5,798 nucleotides of DNA from Ktedonobacteraceae bacterium (GTDB taxonomy: Bacteria > Chloroflexota > Ktedonobacteria > Ktedonobacterales > Ktedonobacteraceae). Made by a program: the position numbers and the translations under genes. Positions 1 through 5,515 of this stretch are shown here, piece by piece. The stretch is from assembly GCA_014896635.1 (NCBI GenBank), contig JADBKA010000279.1, positions 1 to 5,798 of the forward strand, read 5' to 3'. How positions within the stretch are numbered: position 1 is the stretch's first letter; every line of letters begins with the position of its first letter. A model generated the notes under the pieces. It was not told the origin of the DNA. It was given only the letters and a program-made list of their open reading frames with translations, and made no database searches.

Positions 1-35
1 CCCGCATCGCTGGCGGTATCGGTCTCCTGTCTCAT
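1..35 (-). CDS. Possible start of the next gene after cmk (partial, unidentified)
   Basis: Reading the minus strand, the cmk stop codon TGA overlaps an ATG in an ATGA arrangement, and the ATG frame stays open to the window edge (MRQETDTASDA). Such overlaps are common between translationally coupled genes of one operon. Only 11 codons are visible, there is no clear ribosome site of its own, and no family can be assigned. In many bacteria an acyltransferase or a GTPase gene follows cmk, but nothing here tests that. The overlap could also be chance. Confidence 0.3.
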   Translation of the reverse strand, partial: MRQETDTASDA

Positions 36-718
36 TGAGGCTTCTCCACATAGTGATAGATGGTATCGAGCACCTGCTCAATCGAAAGATGGTCCGTCTC
101 TATAATTATCGCATCTTTTGCCGGCTGCATGTTCTCGCGGTCATCTTCGTCGCGCTGCTGGATGTCACGTAGTACAGACGTAAAAGAAGGGAGAGCCGGA
201 TGCTGCTCTCCCAGGCGTTGTTCCAGTTCTGTGTAGCGACGACGGGCGCGTTCTTCGAGGCTGGCCGTGAGATAAATTTTGAGTTCGGCATCCGGCAGCA
301 CCACCGCGCCAATATCGCGTCCCACCATCACCACCTGGCCCTGCTCTGCCATCTTGCGCTGCCATTCTCTCATCGTAGCACGTACCTGGGGATAGGCCGA
401 AACAGTTGAGACGGCGTTTGTCACGGCTGAACTGCGAATATCCCAGGTGATGTCGCGCCCGTGAACTGATACTGTGTACTGGCGCCCGTCGTCAAGATGC
501 GGATGACCAATCACAATCTCGGCGCTGCGAGCGAGCTGGCCGAGCGTCTCGCCGTCATGCAGGTCTACCCCCTCATGTAGCGCCAGCCAGGTGAGCGCGC
601 GATACATCGCCCCTGTGTCTATATAGAGATAGCCCAGACGCCGGGCCAGTTGCTCTCCTACCGTGCTTTTGCCTGAGCCTGCCGGTCCGTCAATCGCTAT
701 ACGTCGTGGCCTTTGCAT
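32..718 (-). CDS. cmk: Cytidylate kinase
   Basis: Cytosolic nucleoside monophosphate kinase that transfers a phosphate from ATP to CMP or dCMP, feeding the CDP/dCDP pool for nucleic acid and lipid synthesis. The 228-residue product has the usual family length and is complete. Visible signatures are the P-loop GPAGSGKST (residues 11-19), DTGAMYR (34-40), the CMP-binding stretch around residues 94-113 (IRSSAVTNAVSTVSAYPQVR), VGRDIG (132-137) and an arginine-rich lid (157-161) followed by QRDEDDRENMQPAKDA (188-203), the conserved C-terminal segment. The ATG at 716-718 is chosen because the P-loop strand begins directly after it and GAGGAG lies 11 bases upstream. Sampled GC is about 65%, in keeping with the right-hand transport genes. 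It may be coupled to a downstream gene through an ATGA overlap. The family call is secure. Confidence 0.97.
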   Translation of the reverse strand: MQRPRRIAIDGPAGSGKSTVGEQLARRLGYLYIDTGAMYRALTWLALHEGVDLHDGETLGQLARSAEIVIGHPHLDDGRQYTVSVHGRDITWDIRSSAVTNAVSTVSAYPQVRATMREWQRKMAEQGQVVMVGRDIGAVVLPDAELKIYLTASLEERARRRYTELEQRLGEQHPALPSFTSVLRDIQQRDEDDRENMQPAKDAIIIETDHLSIEQVLDTIYHYVEKPQ

Positions 719-729
719 GCAGTTGCTTG

Positions 730-735
730 CTCCTC
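730..735 (-). promoter_or_regulatory. Ribosome binding site of cmk
   Basis: The minus strand reads GAGGAG, ending 11 bases before the cmk ATG. The spacing is slightly long, but no other start codon near it keeps the P-loop N-terminus, so it supports the chosen start. Confidence 0.6.
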
Positions 736-814
736 GTCATAGTGATAGCATCAAATACGTCTAAATAATAATTCCGGACCTTTTAATCCTGCAATAGAGA
801 GCTTACTGTTGGGG

Positions 815-823
815 ATTATATCA
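815..823 (-). promoter_or_regulatory. Extended -10 promoter for cmk
   Basis: The minus strand reads TGATATAAT, a perfect TGnTATAAT extended -10 element. No good -35 box is seen at 16-18 bases upstream, which fits extended -10 promoters because they can dispense with it. Transcription would start near 808 and give cmk a leader of roughly 90 bases. The TGA at its left end is also the stop codon of the minus-strand ORF at 821-1141. No experimental support is available. Confidence 0.5.
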
Positions 824-1141
824 TATCGGCAGACTGCGCGTACCCACCGGATACTGGCGAAGGGAGCGCGCGGAGACTTTCGGGAGTTCGTAGCTGTGCC
901 AAACGGGAATTACATTGCCCTTTTCGAGGGCGACGGAGAGGCATAAGGCGCTTTCAACACGCCTATATTTCCATGAAGTAGCGGCGGGGGTTGTGAGGAT
1001 CAATACAACTTCTGGACTATTTCTGAAATCGGCAGCGAGAAGATAGTCCAGAGAGGCTATTGAAAACGAGTCGCTGGCGCGGTACAATAAAGGCCGTCTC
1101 GCCAGGATAAGCAGGAGAGAGAGAATCAAGAGGGGTCCCAT
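821..1141 (-). CDS. Hypothetical protein or remnant, C-terminal half TIR-like
   Basis: A 106-residue open frame on the minus strand, between cmk and the fusion methyltransferase gene. Residues 1-20 are hydrophobic (MGPLLILSLLLILARR). From about residue 43 the layout SPEVVLILTTPAATSW, then RRVESAL, then GNVIPV and ELP, resembles the second half of a TIR domain: buried strand, Ser/Trp turn, helix with a Glu, then a V-I-P-V strand. The first half, with the usual FISY-type strand, is missing. The ATG has no Shine-Dalgarno sequence. A GGAGGA sits about 35 bases upstream but directly abuts a GTG in another frame, which stops after 16 codons. I therefore favour a 5'-truncated or decayed gene over a functional one. 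The TIR resemblance is by eye and is only suggestive. Confidence 0.33.
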   Translation of the reverse strand: MGPLLILSLLLILARRPLLYRASDSFSIASLDYLLAADFRNSPEVVLILTTPAATSWKYRRVESALCLSVALEKGNVIPVWHSYELPKVSARSLRQYPVGTRSLPI

Positions 1142-1147
1142 AGTAAG

Positions 1148-1153
1148 TATAAT
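1148..1153 (+). promoter_or_regulatory. Candidate -10 box of the fusion RM gene
   Basis: A perfect TATAAT lies 85 bases upstream of the ATG at 1239, with no convincing -35 partner (AATCAA or ATCAAG at the right distance). Transcription would start near 1160 and leave a leader of about 80 bases. That leader contains an imperfect 15-base palindrome, TGATCAATTAGCTCA (1195-1209, five of seven arm pairs match), which could be an operator. Confidence is modest because the box stands alone. Confidence 0.35.
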
Positions 1154-1238
1154 GGAATTGATATCCTTTTTTTCACTCCTCCGAAGGTTTTACCTGATCA
1201 ATTAGCTCACGAAAAACTTCTCACTGGAATGGAAAAAG

Positions 1239-3869
1239 ATGTCTACTCGCAAGCCAGACGCTCTTCATCGAAGTCGGAACCTGCTAGAAGCTCTCTATGA
1301 AGATACTCTTTTTGATTCGCCAGAGGATGTGCTTCTGGATGAGCCTGTCCTGCCTTCCGATGAGATTTCTTTAAACACCCCTCTGGAGACATCTCAAGTC
1401 ATCTCTTCTACTCAGGAGAGAAAAAAATTATACGAGAAATTTGAGAAAAGAATTTCAACGAACAGAGCATTAGATCGCGCCCTGGTAAGCAATCAGGTAA
1501 ATAAGAAACTTCCGATTAACAGGTGGTTCAGATATAAAGAAAGTTTTTCTGAGCCACTTATACAATACCTCATTCACCACGTTTTGAAGCGACATCGGGC
1601 AGGGACCTTACTTGATCCATTTGCAGGAGTTGGATCTGCTTTATTTGCCGCACGTATTGAAGGATGGAAAGCCAGTGGCATTGAGCTGCTCCCAGTAGGA
1701 ATATATGCGACACAGGCCCGGCTTGCCGCCGAACGGGTAGATCTTGATGAGTTTCGCGCTGCGATAGCAGAAATTCTGCAACTGGATTTTCTTGAGTATG
1801 AGACCCAGGACTATCAACTGAAACATATCACTATTACTAGAGGAGCATTTCCCCCGCATGAGGAACGCCAGTTAACTGGTTATATTGCTTATTGCAAGCA
1901 ATTTATTACTAAGAGTGATATACAGCTTTTGCTATTATTCGCTGCATTTTGTGTCCTCGAAGAAATGAGCTATACCCGCAAGGATGGGCAATTTTTACGC
2001 TGGGATGTTCGCTCTGGCCGTTCCTGGGGCGCGATTCCTTTCAATAAAGGAAAAATTGCTACGTTTCGTGAAGCAATTGAAGAAAAGCTTCAACAGATGA
2101 TAACCGACCTTGAGGAACGGTACGTCCAGCCTGCTCTTTTTGATGAAGCGAAGCCCGGAGTCCTGGGTCCAGAACCTGAACTTCGCCAGGGGTCCTGTCT
2201 GGAAGTGCTTCCTCAACTTGAAAGTAGTTCAGTTGATGCTGTTATCACTTCACCACCCTATGCGAATCGGTATGATTATACACGCACCTATGCGCTTGAA
2301 CTTGTGTTTTTGGGTCTGGATGAGGAACAGGTAAAGCAACTCCGGCAGGATATGCTTTCCTGTACAGTAGAGAATAAAGATAAGCGAGACAGGCTCCAGA
2401 GTTTTTATACTTTCCTCGGTCGAGAAATCGACTTTGAGATCATTGATACAGCTTTCTCCAGACAGGCAGCTTTGCAAGAGGTACTCCATATTCTCGATGA
2501 GTACCAGGCTCAGGGAAAACTGAATAATGCCGGGGTTGTCACCCTTGTTCGGAATTATTTTTATGAGATGTGTTTTGTCATTTACGAACTGGCCCGTATC
2601 CTTAAACCGGGGGGTACGATTGTGATGGTCAATGATAACGTCCGCTATGCTGGCGAAGAAGTGCCAGTGGATCTTATCCTCTCTGACATCGCTGAGACGT
2701 TCGGCCTTGGGGTGAAGCATATCTGGACTCTCAGCCGGGGAAAAGGCAACAGCAGCCAGCAAATGGGCAGTCATGGCCGCTCTGAATTACGGAAATGCGT
2801 CTATGTATGGGAGAAAGATGCTACTATGGCAAAAGCACGTGATCAACTGCTACTGGAAGCACACCAGATAAATTATAGACTCCGTTCTACTTTCTTTTAT
2901 CGCAAAATCAAAGAATATAACGTACTGACGTTTCCCTCTCTGGTGGCGAATTTATTTCCAGCAGAGGATCTCTATAACTGGGATGACCGGGCTAACTGGG
3001 GAATCGGAGATGATGCCTTTGCATATATCCGTAACCATCATGAACTGAAGCCCATACAGGTATTCTGCCATCCCCGCTTGCTGCGAGAATACCCGGCGCT
3101 CCTGGCCTACTACAGAAATATTGCAGCCTTATCTCAGAAAGCTGTGGGCTATCTCACCAATATAGATGTTAAAAGGTACGAAAATGACCCGGACAATGGG
3201 ATGACTTTAACCAGTCAGCAGATTTTAACTCTGATACGTCTGTTTAATGAGCATATTTCTCTCATCATTGACAGTTCCCTACAGAACTTCAGAGGAGAAG
3301 AGTTGTACGCATTGCTGCTTACATCTACGGGATCACAGATTGATGGAGCCTGGCGTAATGCTATAGGAGAGGAAGCGGAGAAGGTTGTGCAGCGACTTCT
3401 CCTCAAAGAGGCTGTTAAACGTAACATGCTCATTGCTTTCATTCCTCGAACTGGAACAGCAATAGAGCCTTACGATCCTGCAAAACTTGAAGAGCAGTCA
3501 GGCAATGTGGCACAATATCGCGGAATAATGTTGTCTAATCAGACCTCGATCCTTTTTTCCAGTGAGCCTGATATCTCTCTCATCGACAGGCAAGGCATGC
3601 CGGCAGGTGTGATAGAAGTGAAAGGAGGGACTGATCCTGCGGGAGCGCTGGAGCGGTACGGAGCTGCAAAGAAATCCTTTGAGAAGGCGCTGAAAGAAAA
3701 TCCAGATGCAAGAACAATTTTAGTCGCAAGTTGTATCACAAGTGAAGCATGGGAACGTATCTCTAATGATAAGACAATCACATCCTCTTTCAATTTAACA
3801 GAGGTGATAAAGGAGAAAAAGAAGTACAATGAGTTCGTTGATCTTGTATTTTCGGTATTAGAAGTATGA
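1239..3869 (+). CDS. Fused DNA methyltransferase and PD-(D/E)XK restriction endonuclease
   Basis: One 876-residue polypeptide that appears to carry both halves of a type II restriction-modification system. Residues 1-90 are a charged N-terminal extension. Residues 93-111 (RWFRYKESFSEPLI) look like motif X, DPFAGVG (126-132) is the AdoMet-binding motif I, and GIEL (147-150) is motif II. TSPPY (337-341) is catalytic motif IV, of the form usual for N4-cytosine methyltransferases. LKPGGTIVMVND (455-466) is the post-catalytic strand region, and the domain ends near VYVWEK (521-526). About 200 residues separate motifs I and IV and could hold target recognition. Residues 530-876 form a second domain with the nuclease signature EPDISL (776-781) and IEVKGG (792-797), giving candidate metal ligands D778, E793 and K795, plus an upstream helix with E711/E712. 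The stretches HPRLLREYPALLAYYR and GGTDPAGALERYGA recall XcyI-type endonucleases (CCCGGG), from memory only. The ATG is preceded by a weak GGAAAAAG. Sampled GC near 42% suggests transfer. Confidence 0.88.
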   Translation: MSTRKPDALHRSRNLLEALYEDTLFDSPEDVLLDEPVLPSDEISLNTPLETSQVISSTQERKKLYEKFEKRISTNRALDRALVSNQVNKKLPINRWFRYKESFSEPLIQYLIHHVLKRHRAGTLLDPFAGVGSALFAARIEGWKASGIELLPVGIYATQARLAAERVDLDEFRAAIAEILQLDFLEYETQDYQLKHITITRGAFPPHEERQLTGYIAYCKQFITKSDIQLLLLFAAFCVLEEMSYTRKDGQFLRWDVRSGRSWGAIPFNKGKIATFREAIEEKLQQMITDLEERYVQPALFDEAKPGVLGPEPELRQGSCLEVLPQLESSSVDAVITSPPYANRYDYTRTYALELVFLGLDEEQVKQLRQDMLSCTVENKDKRDRLQSFYTFLGREIDFEIIDTAFSRQAALQEVLHILDEYQAQGKLNNAGVVTLVRNYFYEMCFVIYELARILKPGGTIVMVNDNVRYAGEEVPVDLILSDIAETFGLGVKHIWTLSRGKGNSSQQMGSHGRSELRKCVYVWEKDATMAKARDQLLLEAHQINYRLRSTFFYRKIKEYNVLTFPSLVANLFPAEDLYNWDDRANWGIGDDAFAYIRNHHELKPIQVFCHPRLLREYPALLAYYRNIAALSQKAVGYLTNIDVKRYENDPDNGMTLTSQQILTLIRLFNEHISLIIDSSLQNFRGEELYALLLTSTGSQIDGAWRNAIGEEAEKVVQRLLLKEAVKRNMLIAFIPRTGTAIEPYDPAKLEEQSGNVAQYRGIMLSNQTSILFSSEPDISLIDRQGMPAGVIEVKGGTDPAGALERYGAAKKSFEKALKENPDARTILVASCITSEAWERISNDKTITSSFNLTEVIKEKKKYNEFVDLVFSVLEV
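2809..2828 (+). promoter_or_regulatory. Possible internal translation start for the nuclease domain
   Basis: The in-frame ATG of Met530 (2826-2828) falls exactly at the seam between methyltransferase and nuclease. It is preceded by the purine-rich GGGAGAAAG (2809-2817), whose end lies 8 bases upstream. Initiation here would give a free 347-residue endonuclease, about the size of a stand-alone type II enzyme. The site may be a fossil of the formerly separate gene or may be chance, since purine runs are common in Lys/Glu codons. Confidence 0.25.
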
Positions 3870-3922
3870 CCATCTGCACCGCCCATTCTACCCGTAACCA
3901 GTGTTCACCTGTTGACCATCTG
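3867..3922 (+). repeat. 10-bp direct repeat TGACCATCTG at the 3' end of the RM gene
   Basis: TGACCATCTG occurs at 3867-3876, starting with the RM stop codon, and again at 3913-3922. The 46-base period holds no gene. No stem-loop followed by a T-run was found after the stop codon, so no terminator is called. The repeat may mark a small duplication or an old junction. No matching copy was noticed at the 5' flank of the gene. Confidence 0.45.
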
Positions 3923-3926
3923 AGTC

Positions 3927-4270
3927 ATGCTACTCGACCACGCCATGCCGCTCGGTCCTGCCTTCCGGGCGCTCGCTGGACTGGATCAGATAGCCAGCAC
4001 CAGCTACCGGCTCGAAGATCTACACATCACCTTCGATTTTGAGCAAGAGGAGTTTTTGCAGCATGGATGGAAGGACTGAATCGACTCCCCAGGATGAGCC
4101 ACCGGTACCTGTTCTGCCGCTCGACCGCACCGCGCTCATCGACGGCATGCTGGCTGGAAACAGCGATTCTGGCAGCGACGTGCGTTGACTCTCAGAGCAT
4201 TCGCGTAGAAGTGTATCACCGCGAAGCTGACGGCTGGAAGCTGCATATCTATGGTTCTGGCAGCATGGTG
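3927..4270 (+). pseudogene. Decayed gene spread over three frames, Uma2-like C-terminal tail
   Basis: Three coding-like pieces follow one another in successive frames. The first, 3927-4079, encodes 50 residues (MLLDHAMPLGPAFR... to LQHGWKD) with about 68% G/C at third positions. The second, 4063-4188, encodes 41 residues including DEPPVPVLPLDRTALIDGM. The third, about 4187-4270, reads DSQSIRVEVYHREADGWK followed by LHIYGSGSMV, which resembles the end of Uma2-family (DUF820) PD-(D/E)XK proteins: an R-V-E-V-Y strand, a G-W-x-x turn, then a hydrophobic strand. Each switch needs one extra base (or two lost), so a single ancestral gene broken by frameshifts is plausible. The first ATG has no ribosome site. 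The pieces could also come from unrelated genes. The function of the front part is not recognised. Confidence 0.4.
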
Positions 4271-4271
4271 A

Positions 4272-4343
4272 GACCACTTCCTCGCCGGAAGTGGCCTCTC
4301 CCACCACTTCCATTGTTGGCTCCGTCATCAAGAGGGCGCGCAA
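4272..4343 (-). pseudogene. Fragment of a NarL/FixJ-type response-regulator receiver domain
   Basis: On the minus strand, 24 codons read LRALLMTEPTMEVVGEATSG then EEVV. This closely follows the helix 1-strand 2 segment of LuxR/NarL-family response regulators, typically G-LRALL-x-x-EPDIEVVGEAxxGEEAL. The match begins and ends abruptly: upstream codons do not give the VREG that normally precedes it, and downstream there is neither the PDVVLMD strand with the phosphorylated Asp nor an output domain. It is therefore a piece of about 72 bases, not a gene. It abuts the Uma2-like remnant on the other strand. The short CCACTTCC/GGAAGTGG inverted repeats here are explained by its EVV...EEVV codons. 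Confidence 0.5.
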
Positions 4344-4431
4344 GAGAGTTATTCTACGTTTTTATTTCGTATTGTTGTATTAAAAAAGGGCCAGGCAAAA
4401 TCGCCGTTTTAGTGTAGGTTGGAATGCCGGG

Positions 4432-4452
4432 GTAAAAAACCTCGTTTTTAAC
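4432..4452. repeat. A-tract/T-tract inverted repeat upstream of the sugar operon
   Basis: GTAAAAAAC (4432-4440) and GTTTTTAAC (4444-4452) pair in eight of nine positions around a CTC loop. It lies between the fragment region and the promoter of the permease genes. It could be a weak two-way terminator that shields the operon, or a regulator site, but the stem is mostly A/T and neither role is shown. The rest of 4344-4430 is AT-rich and shows no gene. Confidence 0.3.
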
Positions 4453-4495
4453 ACTCCGTTTCCGTACCGATTACAGTTATTTAATAGTGAGCCGC

Positions 4496-4501
4496 TACAA
4501 T
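4496..4501 (+). promoter_or_regulatory. Candidate -10 box of the sugar permease operon
   Basis: TACAAT matches the -10 consensus in five of six bases and lies 32 bases before the ATG at 4534. The best upstream partner, TTACAG (4471-4476), is 19 bases away, so the promoter would be weak or activator-dependent, as is common for sugar uptake operons. The short leader between box and start agrees with a transcript beginning near 4508. Confidence 0.4.
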
Positions 4502-4524
4502 AGAGCCGTACTTCTGTAAATCAC

Positions 4525-4528
4525 GGAG
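4525..4528 (+). promoter_or_regulatory. Ribosome binding site of the first permease gene
   Basis: GGAG ends five bases before the ATG at 4534-4536. This supports that start even though it gives the permease an N-terminal cytoplasmic extension of about 35 residues before the first membrane segment. Confidence 0.6.
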
Positions 4529-4533
4529 CAGTT

Positions 4534-5502
4534 ATGCGACTGGAACGCGATCTTGACCTGGCCATCCCCACGCTGGAGCACGCGAAAAAAACGATTCAGC
4601 CGGCAGGGGGCAAACGGCGCTGGTTCTCAACAGGGCAAGCCTACCTCTATTTACTTCCCGCCTTCATTGTCCTGATTGTATTTTCTTACGCACCTTCCAT
4701 CTTCGTCTTTTACATGAGCCTCTTCAAATGGAACTTTCTCAATCGCGGTGAACAGCCTTTTATCGGACTGGACAATTACCTGTTTCTCCTGCGTGACACC
4801 AACTTCTGGCAGGCATTGCAAACCACGCTCCTTTACGTGATAATCTCCGTTCCTTTAAATCTGCTTCTCTCGCTTTTTCTGGCCCTGATTTTAATGTCGG
4901 GCATCCGCGCCAGAGCTTTCTGGCGGCTGGCTATTTTTACACCGTTCATCACACCAATGGTTGCCACTACCACCATCTGGCTCTGGATCTTCGACAACTA
5001 TCACGGCTTGCTCAACGGCATCCTGCGCCTGTTCCATCTCCAGCCGGTAGACTGGCTAGGTAATGCTCACTGGGTACTTCCGGCCATCATTGTCTACACG
5101 CTCTGGAAGTCTACCGGCTTCAACATGGTAATTTTCATGGCTGGCCTGGGCAACATTTCTCCTACGCTGGCCGAAGCTGCCCGCGTGGATGGCGCGAGCA
5201 CCTGGCAGGTCTTTCGTCACATCACCTGGCCGCTGCTGACACCCATCACCATCGTCGTACTGCTGCTCAGCACCATCGAGGCATTCAAGATGTTCCAGCC
5301 AGTCTTCTTGCTGGCCGGACCCGGCGGCGGTCCCGGCAACAGCGCCCGTACACTTGGCCTCTACCTGTTCACACAGGCTTTTTCGAGCAACCCACACGAC
5401 GGCCTGGGAGCAGCCATCTCGGTGATTCTGTTCCTGCTCGTTTTCACTATTTCAATCGCACAGTTCGGGCTGAGCCGTCGGACAGTCGTCACAATGGACT
5501 AG
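4534..5502 (+). CDS. Carbohydrate ABC transporter permease, MalF/UgpA type
   Basis: Inner-membrane subunit of a binding-protein-dependent sugar importer. It pairs with the second permease to form the channel and docks on the ATPase. The 322-residue product has about six hydrophobic segments (roughly residues 36-60, 95-122, 130-152, 180-205, 235-260 and 290-312). Typical family landmarks are AYLYLLPAFIVLIVFSYAPS (36-55), FIGLDNYLFLL (76-86) and FTPFITPMVATTTIWLWIFD (135-154). The EAA loop EAARVDGASTWQVFRHITWP (214-233) contacts the ATPase. GPGGGPGNSARTL (262-274) is also usual for this family. The gene has its own ribosome site and likely promoter, and its stop codon lies 13 bases before the second permease gene. 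Sampled GC reaches 68%, like cmk and unlike the RM gene. The sugar cannot be told from the sequence; maltose, glycerol-3-phosphate and many oligosaccharide systems share this fold. Confidence 0.95.
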   Translation: MRLERDLDLAIPTLEHAKKTIQPAGGKRRWFSTGQAYLYLLPAFIVLIVFSYAPSIFVFYMSLFKWNFLNRGEQPFIGLDNYLFLLRDTNFWQALQTTLLYVIISVPLNLLLSLFLALILMSGIRARAFWRLAIFTPFITPMVATTTIWLWIFDNYHGLLNGILRLFHLQPVDWLGNAHWVLPAIIVYTLWKSTGFNMVIFMAGLGNISPTLAEAARVDGASTWQVFRHITWPLLTPITIVVLLLSTIEAFKMFQPVFLLAGPGGGPGNSARTLGLYLFTQAFSSNPHDGLGAAISVILFLLVFTISIAQFGLSRRTVVTMD

Positions 5503-5515
5503 CAAAGGAGAGAGC

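Noticed and set aside
1229..1300. Short ORF of 23 codons starting at 1229, overlapping the RM start in another frame, as a leader peptide
   Set aside because: It has no ribosome site of its own and an uninformative Ser/Arg-rich sequence. Such short frames arise easily by chance.
2250..2774. A 174-codon minus-strand open frame inside the RM gene
   Set aside because: It lies antisense to conserved methyltransferase motifs (TSPPY to the post-catalytic strands), shows no domain of its own, and is a shadow of that gene.
1239..3869. Classical type I, type III or BREX methyltransferase
   Set aside because: No specificity subunit, helicase or phosphatase gene is adjacent, and the nuclease domain in the same chain fits a type II fusion better.
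4274..4311. Three alternating CCACTTCC/GGAAGTGG elements that could form mutually exclusive hairpins, like an attenuator or riboswitch
   Set aside because: On the minus strand the elements are the codons for EVV, ATS and EEVV of a receiver-domain fragment, which explains the repetition. No T-run or gene follows at a suitable distance.
4067..4417. A 116-codon plus-strand open frame as an intact gene
   Set aside because: Only its middle (about 4187-4270) looks like protein. Its first 40 codons are an out-of-frame reading of better coding-like sequence in the neighbouring frame, and its end is a shadow of the minus-strand receiver fragment. It has no ribosome site.
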